From the NCBI RefSeq assembly GCF_017114865.1, contig NZ_JADEYH010000007.1, forward strand, positions 1 through 64,000: a stretch of 64,000 bases of DNA, in the 5' to 3' direction. Made by a program: the position numbers and the translations under genes. The stretch comes from Streptomyces verrucosisporus. GTDB taxonomy: Bacteria; Actinomycetota; Actinomycetes; Streptomycetales; Streptomycetaceae. Below are positions 7,898 through 16,924 of the stretch, piece by piece. Position 1 is the first letter of the stretch. Every line of letters begins with the position of its first letter. The notes under the pieces were generated by a model. It searched no databases and was not told the DNA's origin. It was given only the letters and a program-made list of their open reading frames with translations.

Positions 7898-8794
7898 TCA
7901 CACCGCGGCGGGGCCGGTCGCGTAGAAGGCCACGGCCGCGGCCGCGGCGACGTTGAGGGAGTCCACGCCCGCGCTCATGGGGATCCGCACGGCCACGTCG
8001 GCGGCCGCGACCGTGGACGGGCGCAGACCTTCCCCCTCCGAGCCGAGGATCAGGGCGGTCCGGGGGTGCCGGCGGGCCGCGAACTCGCCGAGCCCGACCG
8101 CGTTCTCGTCCAGGGCGAGCGCCGCGGTGACGTACCCCGCCTCCCGCAGCACGTCGATACCCCCCGGCCAGGACTCCAGCCTGGTCCACGGCACCTGGAG
8201 GACCGCGCCCATGGAGACCTTGACCGAACGCCGGTAGAGAGGGTCGGCGCAGTCCGGTGAAAGCAGTACCGCGTCCATGCCCAGTGCCGCGGCGCTGCGG
8301 AACAGGGCGCCGATGTTGGTGTGATCGTTCACGGCCTCCAGCACCGCCACCCGGCGCGCGTCCGCCAGCAGGTCCGCCGGGTCCGGGAGGGGCTTGCGCC
8401 GCATCGAGGCCAGGGCCCCGCGGTGCACGTGGTAGCCCGTCACCCGCTCGGCCGCCTCCGGGCCGACGCTGTATACGGGCGCCCGGGTACCGGCGACCAC
8501 GTCGCGCATCGCATCGGCCCACTTGGGCGTCAGCAGCATCGACCGCATCTCGTAGCCGGCCGCGAGGGCGCGCCGGATGACCTTCTCGCCCTCGGCGATG
8601 AACAGGCCCTCCGCCGGTTCGCGCACGCGCCGCAGCCGGACGTCGGTCAGGCCGGTGTAGTCGCCCAGGCGCGGATCACCGGGGTCCTCGACGCTGATCG
8701 GGTCCCGGGCCGCCCCGGTCCCGCCCTCCGGCGCCGCGGTGTCCACGCCCTGCGCCCCGGTCCTCCCGGTGCCCTCGGCCCTCCGCGCCGTCAC
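7898..8794 (-). CDS. TrmH/SpoU-family (SPOUT) RNA 2'-O-methyltransferase
   Basis: A 298-residue protein with an N-terminal substrate-binding domain (about 30-130, with GLFIAEGEKVIRRAL) and a C-terminal SPOUT catalytic domain. All three SpoU motifs are present: NDHTNIGALFRSA, LILGSEGEGL and IPMSAGVDSLNVAAAAAVA. It should methylate ribose in tRNA or rRNA using S-adenosylmethionine; the site is unknown. The start overlaps the upstream cysG-type gene by 4 nt (ATGA), so the two are co-translated although no functional link is obvious. A second paralogue is at 45832-46689. Confidence 0.9.
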   Translation of the reverse strand: MTARRAEGTGRTGAQGVDTAAPEGGTGAARDPISVEDPGDPRLGDYTGLTDVRLRRVREPAEGLFIAEGEKVIRRALAAGYEMRSMLLTPKWADAMRDVVAGTRAPVYSVGPEAAERVTGYHVHRGALASMRRKPLPDPADLLADARRVAVLEAVNDHTNIGALFRSAAALGMDAVLLSPDCADPLYRRSVKVSMGAVLQVPWTRLESWPGGIDVLREAGYVTAALALDENAVGLGEFAARRHPRTALILGSEGEGLRPSTVAAADVAVRIPMSAGVDSLNVAAAAAVAFYATGPAAV

Positions 8795-10023
8795 CGGCCG
8801 GCCCCGGCCCGGTTCACGCCGACCACCTCTCCGACCACGATCACCGCGGGCGGGCGTACGCCCTCCTCCTCGACCGTGCGCGCCGCGGTCGCCAGGGTGG
8901 CGTCCACCCGGCGCTGGCCGACCATGGTGCCCTCCTGGACCACGGCGACGGGCGTGTCCGGGGCCCGTCCGTGCTCGACGAGGGCCTCGGCGATGGCACC
9001 GATGCGCTCCACCGCCATCAGCATCACCAGGGTGCCGCGCAGCTTCGCCAGGGCCGCCCAGTCCACCAGCGAACGCGGATCGCCGGGGGCGACATGGCCG
9101 CTGACGACGGTGAACTCGTGGGCCACCCCGCGGTGTGTGACCGGAATGCCCGCGGCGCCGGGCACGCTGACGGAGCTGGAGATGCCGGGCACCACCGTGA
9201 CCGGGATCCCGGCCTCGGCCAGCGCCTGCGCCTCCTCCATGCCGCGGCCGAAGACATAGGGGTCGCCGCCCTTGAGGCGTACGACGAACCTTCCGGCCCT
9301 GGCGTGCTCCACGAGGGCCGCGTTGATGGCCTCCTGTGCCATCGCCCGGCCGTAGGGGATCTTGGCGGCGTCTATCACCTCGACGTGCGGCGGCAGTTCA
9401 TCCAGCAGGTCGCGCGGGCCGAGCCGGTCGGCGATCACCACGTCCGCCTCGGCCAGCAGCCGGCGGCCGCGCACCGTGATCAGGTCCGGGTCGCCCGGGC
9501 CTCCGCCGACCAGTGCGACGCCGGCCCTGCGGGCTCGGTGCCGGGGGGCGGTCAGGGTGCCGTCGCGCAGCCCCTCGACCACGGCGTCGCGCACGGCGGC
9601 CGAGCGGCGCGGATCGCGTCCGGTGAGGACGGCGACGGTGACGCCCTCGCTGCGTCCGGTGGCCGGGGTCCAGGCGGTGGCGGCGTCGGCGTCGTCGCTG
9701 CGGACGCACCACACCCGGCGCTCCTCGGCCTCGGCGGAGGCGGCCTCGTTGGCGCCGGCGTCGTCGGTGGCGACGATCGCGTACCAGGCGCCGTCCAGGT
9801 CCCCCGGGCGGTAGGCGCGGCGCTCCCAGCGCAGCTCGCCCGCCTCGGCCATGGCCTCCACCGAGGGGGTGGCCGAGGGCGCGATCACCAGGACGTCGGC
9901 GCCCGCGGCCAGCAGCGCGGGCAGCCGCCGCTGGGCGACGGTCCCGCCGCCGAGGACGACCACAGGGCGCCCGGTCAGACGCAGGCCCACGGGGTAGGCG
10001 GGGTGCGCGAAGTGCTCGGACAT
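8791..10023 (-). CDS. cysG: Siroheme synthase-like uroporphyrinogen-III C-methyltransferase (CysG type)
   Basis: A 410-residue fusion. Residues about 1-150 form a SirC/CysG-type NAD-binding domain (GRPVVVLGGGTVAQRRL). Residues about 165-410 form the S-adenosylmethionine uroporphyrinogen-III methyltransferase domain (VGGGPGDPDLITVRG, RLKGGDPYVFGRG, PGISSSVSVPGAAGIPVTHR). It makes precorrin-2 for siroheme and cobalamin. The central ferrochelatase region is reduced compared with enterobacterial CysG. I start at the ATG at 10023, matching the SirC domain; an ATG six codons earlier is possible. It is grouped with the B12 lower-ligand fusion and cobL. Confidence 0.9.
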   Translation of the reverse strand: MSEHFAHPAYPVGLRLTGRPVVVLGGGTVAQRRLPALLAAGADVLVIAPSATPSVEAMAEAGELRWERRAYRPGDLDGAWYAIVATDDAGANEAASAEAEERRVWCVRSDDADAATAWTPATGRSEGVTVAVLTGRDPRRSAAVRDAVVEGLRDGTLTAPRHRARRAGVALVGGGPGDPDLITVRGRRLLAEADVVIADRLGPRDLLDELPPHVEVIDAAKIPYGRAMAQEAINAALVEHARAGRFVVRLKGGDPYVFGRGMEEAQALAEAGIPVTVVPGISSSVSVPGAAGIPVTHRGVAHEFTVVSGHVAPGDPRSLVDWAALAKLRGTLVMLMAVERIGAIAEALVEHGRAPDTPVAVVQEGTMVGQRRVDATLATAARTVEEEGVRPPAVIVVGEVVGVNRAGAGR

Positions 10024-10209
10024 GGCGGTGCGGCTCCTCAAAGGATCGCGGGCCGCTGCGGCGCTGGAGCGGCGAAGACGGGACTGGCTGCGGAGGGCAG
10101 TGGGCGCGGGCAGCGTACGACGCGGCGGCCCGGATCCGCTGTGCCGCAGATCACCGGAGGGGACCTGCGGCTCTCCGGCGACCTGCGGTCGGTGCGGCGG
10201 CGGGATGTG

Positions 10210-13200
10210 TCAGTCCTTCTCGGTGACGCCCGCCGAGTCGAAGGTGGCCACCTCGTGCATGGCCCGGGCCGCGCTCTGAACCACCGGCAGGGCCAGCAGG
10301 GCGCCCGTCCCCTCGCCGAGCCTCAGGTCGAGGTCGATCAGGGGGCGCAGGCCCAGCTTGGTCAGCGCGGCCACATGGCCGGGCTCCGCGCTGCGGTGGC
10401 CGGCGATGCAGGCCGCCAGCGCCTCGGGCGCGATGGCCCGCGCGACCAGGGCCGCCGCCCCCGCGCTCACCCCGTCGAGGACGACGGGGGTGCGCAGCGA
10501 GGCGCCGCCGAGGATCAGTCCGGTCAGCGCGGCGTGCTCCAGCCCGCCGACCGCCGCCAGGACGCCGAGGGGGTCGGAGGCGTCGGGCCGGTGCAGCTCC
10601 AGGGCGCGGCGCACCACCTCGACCTTGCGTGCGTGCATCTCGTCGCTGACGCCGGTGCCGCGACCGGTGACCTCGGCCGGGTCGGCGCCGGTGAAGACCG
10701 CGATCAGCGCGGCGGAGACGGTGGTGTTGGCGATGCCCATCTCACCGGTCAGCAGCGCCTTGTTGCCCGCCGCCACCAGATCTCGGGCGGTCTCGATGCC
10801 CACCTCGACCGCGCGCAGCACCTCCTCGCGGGCGAGCGCGGGTCCGGCGGTGAAGTCCGCCGTGCCGGGCCGCACCTTGCGCGGCAGCAGACCGGGCGCG
10901 GACGGCAGATCGGCGGCCACGCCCACGTCCACCACGCAGACCTCGGCGCCCACCTGGTTCGCGAAGGCGTTGCAGACCGCGCCGCCGCCCAGGAAGTTGG
11001 CGACCATCTGCGCCGTGACCTCCTGCGGCCAGGCGGTGACGCCCTGAGCGTGCACCCCGTGGTCCCCGGCGAAGACGGCGACGGCCGCGGGCTCGGGGAC
11101 CGGCGGGGGGCACTGCCGGGCCAGACCGCTGAGCTGCGCGGAGATGATCTCCAGCATGCCGAGCGCGCCGGACGGCTTGGTCATCCGCTTCTGGCGCTCC
11201 CACGCCTCGCCGAGCGCCTTGGCGTCCAGCGGGCGGATACCCGCCAGGGTCTCGGTGAGCAGGTCGTGCGGCTCCTCCGCACCGGGCAGGACCCGGCGGC
11301 CGTAGGACTCCTCGTGGACGACCCAGGACAGCGGGCGGCGCTTGGACCAGCCCGCCTGCACCAGCTCGGGCTCGTCCGGGAAGGCGTCCACGTACCCGAT
11401 GCACAGGTAGGCGACGACCTCCAGGTGCTCGGGCAGGCCGAGGACCCGGACCATCTCGCGCTCGTCGAAGAAGCTGACCCAGCCCACGCCCAGGCCCTCG
11501 GCGCGGGCCGCGAGCCAGAGGTTCTCCACCGCCAGGGCCGAGGAGTAGGGCGCCATCTTCGGCTGGGTGTGACGGCCGAGGGTGTGGCGGCCGCCCCGGG
11601 TGGGGTCGGCGGTGACGACGATGTTGACCGGGGTGTCGAGGATCGCCTCGACCTTCAGCTCCTTGAACTGCTTGGCGCGGGCCCGGGGCAGCGACCGGGC
11701 GTACGCCTCGCGCTGGCGCATGGCCAGCTCGTGCATCGTCCTGCGGGTCTCCTCGGAGCGGATGAGGACGAAGTCCCACGGCTGGGAGTGGCCGACGCTG
11801 GGGGCGGTGTGGGCCGCCTCCAGGACGCGCAGCAGCACGTCGTCGGGGATCGGGTCGGAGCGGAAGCCGTTGCGGATGTCGCGCCGCTCGCGCATGAGGC
11901 GGTGCAGCGTCTCGCGTTCGGCCTCGTCGTAGCCCGGGGCGGCGGGGGCGGTGCCGGTTCCGGCGGCGTCCTGCTGAGCTCCGTCGGTTTCGGTGGCGGC
12001 CGCCTCCGGCGTCCCGGTTCCGGGCTCCTGCCCGGCGGCGGGTACGGCGGGCCCGCCGTCGGCGGGCGGCTGTGCGTCGTCCTGCCGGGGGGGCTCGGCG
12101 GTGACCGCCACGGCCTCCATCACCTGCGGCCCGGCGCCGGGTACCGCGGCCACGGCGAGCTGCTGCTCGGGGGCCGGTTCGGGGTCCTCCTCCGCCGGCG
12201 CCGGCGCGGGCTCCTGGGCGGGAGCCCCGGCGGAGGAGGACTCGGACGGCACCCGGGCCGGCGCGGTTTCGGTGACCGCTGGTTCGGAGGCAGGCACCTC
12301 GGCCGTCTCCTGGGAAGCGGCTTCCCCGGAGGTGGGTTCGGCGGGAGCGGGCGCGGCGGGGGCCGCCCCCGCCGAGGTGTCCACCGGGGCCTCCGCCGCG
12401 ACGGGCTCCCCGGCGTTCTCCGGGTCTCCCGGGGTCCTGCGCGCCTCGGGTTCGGGCTCCTGCCGGGCGGCGGGTTGGGGCTGCTCCGGCTCCACTTCCC
12501 GCGGCTCGTGGACGGGCTGCGGTCCGGGGCCGGCCACGGGGGGCTCGGGTGCGCCGGTTTCGGCGGCCGGTGACACGGCGCCAGGTGCGGCGGCCACGGG
12601 GGGCTCCTCCGCCCCGGCTTCCGCCTCGGGCACGGGCTCCGCCTCCGGAGCGGGAGCGGGAGCGGGAGCGGGCGTCTCGTCCACCGGCGTCGGCGCGGGC
12701 TCCTGGGGCTGCGGCTCTGCCGCCTCCGCCTCGGGCACGGTCTCCGTCTCGGGCGCGGCCTCCGCCTCCGGGGCGGGAGTGGGGGCGGGGGCCTCCGCGG
12801 CCGGCGCCTCACCGGTCTCCGGAACGGGAGGCATCGAGGCGAGGTCCGGGCCGGGCAGCGGCTCGGCCGGCCATCCGGCCTCCGGCCGCACGGGAGCGGT
12901 CACGGGTTCCGCCGGCGGGGGCTGCGGCGCCCAGGCGCCGGGCTGCACCGGGTCGGACGGAAGCGTGCCGGGCTGCGCGGCGGGAGCGGGCGCGACGGAC
13001 TCGGGTGCCTCCGGGGAGGGAGCGGCCTGCGCCGCGGGCTCCTCGTGGACGACGTCGAAGTACTCGGGCCCCGTGGTCGGTGGCCCAGGCTGCCGCACGG
13101 GCACACCCTGCGGGGGCGTGGGCGCCGGAGCGCTGCTGCGGTCGGCCAGCGTGCGCACCACGCCGGACTGCTCGGGCACGGGCGGCCCCAGGTGCGGCGG

Positions 13201-13512
13201 CCTGGGAGGTGTCGCGGCGGTGTGGGGCGCGTGCCCCTGGACCGTCTGCGCGGGCGGCGCGGGGTGCTGCCCGTATCCGTCCGGCTCTCGCGGGCCGGGT
13301 ACGGGTGCGGGCGCCTGAGGCTGCGCGGACGCCGGCGCCTCGCCCCATCCGTGGGAGCCGGGCAGCAGCAGATCATCCTCGTAGCCCGAAGCCACACCTT
13401 CGACCGGGCTCGCGAAGGTGTACGTGCCGGGTGCCGGTGCGCCCGGCTGCTCCGGCTGTCCGCCTGCGTTCTCCGGCTGTCCCTCGTCCGGGACCCGGCC
13501 GGTGTCAGTCAT
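10210..13512 (-). CDS. cobT: BluB-CobT fusion with a long disordered N-terminal region
   Basis: A 1100-residue protein. Residues about 1-525 are Pro/Ala/Glu/Gly-rich low-complexity sequence. About 530-740 is a BluB-like nitroreductase (RERRDIRNGFRSDPIPD, SVGHSQPWDF, VGWVSFFDE), which breaks down reduced FMN to 5,6-dimethylbenzimidazole. About 745-1100 is CobT, nicotinate-nucleotide:dimethylbenzimidazole phosphoribosyltransferase, with KPSGALGMLE, FAGDHGVHAQGV and the catalytic glutamate at about E1067 in GEGTGALLA. It would make and activate the B12 lower ligand in one chain. BluB/CobT2 fusions are known in actinobacteria such as Propionibacterium. I start at the ATG at 13512. A TTGACA element is at 13605-13610; no cobalamin riboswitch was seen. 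Confidence 0.9.
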   Translation of the reverse strand: MTDTGRVPDEGQPENAGGQPEQPGAPAPGTYTFASPVEGVASGYEDDLLLPGSHGWGEAPASAQPQAPAPVPGPREPDGYGQHPAPPAQTVQGHAPHTAATPPRPPHLGPPVPEQSGVVRTLADRSSAPAPTPPQGVPVRQPGPPTTGPEYFDVVHEEPAAQAAPSPEAPESVAPAPAAQPGTLPSDPVQPGAWAPQPPPAEPVTAPVRPEAGWPAEPLPGPDLASMPPVPETGEAPAAEAPAPTPAPEAEAAPETETVPEAEAAEPQPQEPAPTPVDETPAPAPAPAPEAEPVPEAEAGAEEPPVAAAPGAVSPAAETGAPEPPVAGPGPQPVHEPREVEPEQPQPAARQEPEPEARRTPGDPENAGEPVAAEAPVDTSAGAAPAAPAPAEPTSGEAASQETAEVPASEPAVTETAPARVPSESSSAGAPAQEPAPAPAEEDPEPAPEQQLAVAAVPGAGPQVMEAVAVTAEPPRQDDAQPPADGGPAVPAAGQEPGTGTPEAAATETDGAQQDAAGTGTAPAAPGYDEAERETLHRLMRERRDIRNGFRSDPIPDDVLLRVLEAAHTAPSVGHSQPWDFVLIRSEETRRTMHELAMRQREAYARSLPRARAKQFKELKVEAILDTPVNIVVTADPTRGGRHTLGRHTQPKMAPYSSALAVENLWLAARAEGLGVGWVSFFDEREMVRVLGLPEHLEVVAYLCIGYVDAFPDEPELVQAGWSKRRPLSWVVHEESYGRRVLPGAEEPHDLLTETLAGIRPLDAKALGEAWERQKRMTKPSGALGMLEIISAQLSGLARQCPPPVPEPAAVAVFAGDHGVHAQGVTAWPQEVTAQMVANFLGGGAVCNAFANQVGAEVCVVDVGVAADLPSAPGLLPRKVRPGTADFTAGPALAREEVLRAVEVGIETARDLVAAGNKALLTGEMGIANTTVSAALIAVFTGADPAEVTGRGTGVSDEMHARKVEVVRRALELHRPDASDPLGVLAAVGGLEHAALTGLILGGASLRTPVVLDGVSAGAAALVARAIAPEALAACIAGHRSAEPGHVAALTKLGLRPLIDLDLRLGEGTGALLALPVVQSAARAMHEVATFDSAGVTEKD

Positions 13513-13715
13513 GCGTACCCCTCGCCCATCGGTAGTGCTCCTTCCGGCCCCAGCGGGCGCCCGCCGTGCCCCCGTCCGCCCCGTCCGGACATCGACAGAC
13601 AAAGTGTCAATACCGGCAGGCGGCACAACGGTCCATCAGCCTACCCGCCACGGCACCCCGTGGGGGGCGGGGGTGGACGACTGGCCCCGGTTGGTCCGGT
13701 TCGTCTCGGACGAGA

Positions 13716-14954
13716 TCACATCCGGCTGCCGGACAGCAGGAAGACGACCGCGCGTTCGCGTTCCGTCCACTCCCGGGTGTCCAGTTCCAGGGACTGGAGC
13801 AGGGCGCACTCCACGGCGTATCCGCCGTCCGCCAGCACCCTCCCGACGGCCTCGGCCTCGTCGCGGGTGGAGGCGTGTGTGACGATCCTCTCGGGCCTGC
13901 GGTCGGCGCAGGCGGCGACCGTGCGCGCCCCTCCCCCGCCGACGCGCACCACGTCGGGTTCGGGCAGCGCCTCCAGCGCCAGGGGCGCGATGCCGTGCAC
14001 GACCTGGAGCTGGACGCCGAAGTGCCGTGCGGCGGCGGACATCCGCGCGCAGGCCGCCGCGTCGCGCTCGACCGCGAGGACCGCGGCACCGAAGCGGGCG
14101 GCCTCCACGGCGACGGCTCCGCTGCCCGCGCCGACGTCCCACAGCAGGTCGCCCGGTCTGGGGCCGAGCCTGGCGAGCTGGGCGGCGCGCAGCTGCGCGG
14201 AGTCCGCGGTCCCCGCCGCGGCCACCCGGGTGTCCTGCCCGGTGTACTCGGCGGCCGGAAGGGCCCAGCCCCGCACGGTGGGCGGGTAGTTCGGATCGCA
14301 TCCGGCCAGCCATCCGCCCCGGCCCGCCGTGCCGGGCCCGGCCGCGGCCGCCGAACCGCCCACCACGATCACGACGTTGGGGTCGCGCCAGACGTGGTCG
14401 GCGGCCTTGTCGGAGGTCAGTACGGTGACCCGCTCGCGCTCGGTGCCCAGCGCCTCGCAGATGAAGAAGGTGCGGTGCACCCCTTCCAGCAGCAGGGCCA
14501 GTTCGGCGGGCCCGGCACCGGGCGAGGTGAGGACGGCGACCTTGGTGTGGGCGCGGCAGACGTTGACGGCACGGCGCAGGGTACGGCCGTGGGCGACGAC
14601 GATCCGGGCGTCGTCCCAGGGCATCCCCGCGCGGGCGAAGGCCGCTGCGACGGAGGAGACGGCGGGTACGACCTCGACCTCCAGGCCGTACTCGGGCGCG
14701 CGCAGGGTGCGCACGACGCCGAAGAACCCCGGATCGCCGTCGGCGAGGACCACCGCGGTGCCGCGGTGCCCGGCGATGCGGCGGGCGGCCAGCGCCACGC
14801 TGCCCAGCCGGATGTGCTCGGCACCGGACGGGACTTCGGGGAGGGCCAGGTGGTGGGCGGCACCGGCGACGAGGGTGGCGGCTCCGAGGGCGGCGCGGGC
14901 GGCCTCGGTCAGCGGCGAGCCGTCCCACCCGATCACGGTGACACGGTCGGCCAT
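13716..14954 (-). CDS. cobL: Precorrin-6Y C5,15-methyltransferase, CbiE-CbiT fusion
   Basis: A 412-residue two-domain enzyme. The N-terminal half is a CbiE-type tetrapyrrole methyltransferase (VTVIGWDGSPLT, ADGDPGFFGVVRTL). The C-terminal half is a CbiT-type Rossmann methyltransferase with DVGAGSGAVAVEAARFG binding S-adenosylmethionine. Together they methylate C5 and C15 of precorrin-6Y and remove the C12 acetate carboxyl in aerobic-type cobalamin synthesis. AGGAGAG lies before the ATG at 14954. The rest of the corrin pathway is not in the window. The following 203-bp gap to the BluB-CobT start holds short GC palindromes and its promoter. Confidence 0.92.
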   Translation of the reverse strand: MADRVTVIGWDGSPLTEAARAALGAATLVAGAAHHLALPEVPSGAEHIRLGSVALAARRIAGHRGTAVVLADGDPGFFGVVRTLRAPEYGLEVEVVPAVSSVAAAFARAGMPWDDARIVVAHGRTLRRAVNVCRAHTKVAVLTSPGAGPAELALLLEGVHRTFFICEALGTERERVTVLTSDKAADHVWRDPNVVIVVGGSAAAAGPGTAGRGGWLAGCDPNYPPTVRGWALPAAEYTGQDTRVAAAGTADSAQLRAAQLARLGPRPGDLLWDVGAGSGAVAVEAARFGAAVLAVERDAAACARMSAAARHFGVQLQVVHGIAPLALEALPEPDVVRVGGGGARTVAACADRRPERIVTHASTRDEAEAVGRVLADGGYAVECALLQSLELDTREWTERERAVVFLLSGSRM

Positions 14955-15140
14955 CGTCGGCTCTCTCCTGGCGTGTCGTGGGGGCGGGGACGGAAGGCGT
15001 TGCGGGGGCGCGCACGGGTTCGGGGTGCGGTGCCGGTGGGACGGCACCGCCGCAGTGAGGTTACCGCGCCCGGCGCGGGGGGACGCCCGGGGCTTCACGG
15101 CTCGGACTCCGTGCTTCCGGTGCCCCGTGCTTCCGGGCCG

Positions 15141-15806
15141 TCAGCGCCAGTCGGGGTAGGCGGAGTAGCTCCCGGCCTCGGGGTAGGCGGAGTAGCCGCC
15201 GGCGTCGGCCGCCTCGCCCGGCCCGTCCTCCAGGTCCTCCGGCAGCAGGCTCCACACGATCAGGTCGGTGCGGATGTCGGTCCAGCTCCCGTCCTCGGTG
15301 CGGGTCCGGGCTATCCAGGCGTTGCGCAGCACGCCCTCGCTGACGCAGCCGACCTTCTGGGCGACCTGCTGGGAGGCGGTGTTGTCGGCCGGGGTGCGGA
15401 TCTCCAGCCGCTCGAACTTCCGGTCCTGGAAGAGCCACTGGGCGGCCGCGAGCAGCGACTCGGCGGCGTACCCCTCGCCTCGCGCCCAGGGAGCGATCAC
15501 GTACGCGGCCTCGGCGGACAGCACCCGCCAGTCGGCCTTGCGCAGATGGACGGTGCCGACCAGGCGCTGGGTGAGGAACTCGGTGACGGCGAAGACGATG
15601 CCGCGTCCCCCGGTCCGCTCCGCGGGCGCACCCCGGGTTATCCACTCCAGGGCGTGCTCCTCGGTGTAGGGGACGGGCACGGAGGTCCAGGCGGTGACCA
15701 GTTCGTCGTTCATCATCTCGGTGAACGCGGGGGCGTCCTCGGTCTCGAGGGGACGCAGCACGATCCGTTCCGTGCTGATCGAGATCTCCGGGAAGATGGA
15801 TGTCAT
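15141..15806 (-). CDS. RimJ/RimL-type GNAT acetyltransferase
   Basis: A 221-residue GNAT protein opening with ISTERIVLRPLETEDAPAF. The acetyl-CoA region is YVIAPWARGEGYAAESLL and the helix NTASQQVAQKVGC follows, as in ribosomal-protein or small-molecule N-acetyltransferases. GGAG precedes the ATG at 15806. The C-terminus carries a short duplication, YSAYPEAG then YSAYPDWR, encoded by an 18-bp direct repeat (15151-15168 and 15178-15195). The substrate is unknown. Confidence 0.85.
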   Translation of the reverse strand: MTSIFPEISISTERIVLRPLETEDAPAFTEMMNDELVTAWTSVPVPYTEEHALEWITRGAPAERTGGRGIVFAVTEFLTQRLVGTVHLRKADWRVLSAEAAYVIAPWARGEGYAAESLLAAAQWLFQDRKFERLEIRTPADNTASQQVAQKVGCVSEGVLRNAWIARTRTEDGSWTDIRTDLIVWSLLPEDLEDGPGEAADAGGYSAYPEAGSYSAYPDWR

Positions 15807-15878
15807 GCGCCGCTCCAGCCTGACGGGGTCGAGTGCACAGCATGCAGCATCACCCCGGCGGTGTGCAGCGCGGGCCCC

Positions 15879-15928
15879 GGTGGTGGGCCGGGCTCCCGGA
15901 GACCCCCGCCGGGGCCCGGCCCACCACC
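15879..15928 (-). terminator. Terminator of the metN-metI-metQ operon
   Basis: A perfect 15-bp stem (GGTGGTGGGCCGGGC and its complement) with a 20-nt loop that itself holds a 5-bp stem. It begins 10 nt beyond the metQ stop at 15938. There is no U-run, as is usual for GC-rich actinomycete terminators. Confidence 0.75.
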
Positions 15929-15937
15929 CCACCGGTG

Positions 15938-16810
15938 TCAGGAGGCGTCGGAGGCGGCCACCACCGAGCCCCGGTACTCCTTCTCGATGAAGTCGGCGAC
16001 CTCCTGGGAGACCAGCAGGTCGGCCAGCTTCCTCACCCTCGGGTCGTCCTCGTTGCCCTCCTTGACGACGAGGAGGTTGACGTAGGGGTTGCCCTCGGCC
16101 GCCTCCAGTGCCAGGGCGTCCTCGGCGGGCTCCAGACCGGCCTCGATGGCGTAGTTGCCGTTGACGACGGCGGCGTCCACGTCTTCGAGGGAGCGGGGCA
16201 GCGCGGCCGCCTCCAGCTCCTTGAACTCCAGGCCCTTGGCGTCGGCTATGTCGGCCAGGGTGGCGTCCTGCCCGGCACCGTCCTTCAGCTCGATCAGGCC
16301 GTGGTCGTCCAGGAGTTTGAGGGCGCGGCCCTCGTTGGTGGTGTCGTTGGGCACCGCAACGGTGTCGCCGGCGCCGAGTTCGGACGCCTTCTTCAGGGTG
16401 GAGGAGTACAGGCCCAGCGGTTCCAGGTGGACGCCCGTCACGGGCACCAGGTGGGTGCCCTGCTTGGCGTTGACGTCGTCCAGGTAGGGCTTGTGCTGGA
16501 AGTAGTTGGCGTCGACCTCGCCGTTCTCGGTGGCGGTGTTGGGCAGGACGTAGTCGGTGAACTCCCTGACCTCCAGTTTCAGTCCGGCCTTCTCGGCCAG
16601 GTTGTCCCTGACGAAGCCGAGGATGTCGGCGTGCGGGGTCGGGGAGGCGGCGACGGTCAGCGGTGCGTCGGCGTTCCCGGGACCGCCGGAGGCGGCGGGG
16701 TCGGAGTCGGTGCCGCAGGCGGTCAGCGACAGGGCCAGCGCGGTGGTGGCCAGGGCGGCGGCCCTGGTGCGGGCGGCCCTGGTAACGGCGGACTTGGTGA
16801 CGGTGCGCAC
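15938..16810 (-). CDS. metQ: Methionine ABC transporter substrate-binding lipoprotein
   Basis: A 290-residue NlpA/MetQ-family lipoprotein. The signal peptide ends in the lipobox LTAC with Cys32 as the lipidated residue. The body has the family landmarks ASPTPHADILGF, LEVREFTDYVLPN, VNANYFQH-like DANYFQHKPYL and IPNDTTN-like VPNDTTNEGRAL. It captures methionine outside the membrane and passes it to MetI-MetN. GTG start at 16810 after GAGG. Last gene of the operon, 114 bp after metI. Confidence 0.93.
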   Translation of the reverse strand: MRTVTKSAVTRAARTRAAALATTALALSLTACGTDSDPAASGGPGNADAPLTVAASPTPHADILGFVRDNLAEKAGLKLEVREFTDYVLPNTATENGEVDANYFQHKPYLDDVNAKQGTHLVPVTGVHLEPLGLYSSTLKKASELGAGDTVAVPNDTTNEGRALKLLDDHGLIELKDGAGQDATLADIADAKGLEFKELEAAALPRSLEDVDAAVVNGNYAIEAGLEPAEDALALEAAEGNPYVNLLVVKEGNEDDPRVRKLADLLVSQEVADFIEKEYRGSVVAASDAS

Positions 16811-16924
16811 GAAGAGTGCCTCTTTCCGTTGTGCGTTCTCCGGGCTCCGGGGTGCCGGGGCTCCGGTCGGTGCCGGACAAGGGGTCCGGCTTCCATGTGT
16901 GGGGGGGGGTGGATCGGGGGTGGT

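Noticed and set aside
8971..12573. A 1200-codon open frame on the plus strand
   Set aside because: It lies antisense to cysG and the BluB-CobT fusion, is a composition artefact of high-GC DNA, and shows no family resemblance.
13513..13715. Cobalamin riboswitch in front of the B12 lower-ligand fusion
   Set aside because: No B12-box-like segment or characteristic fold was seen in either strand of the gap.
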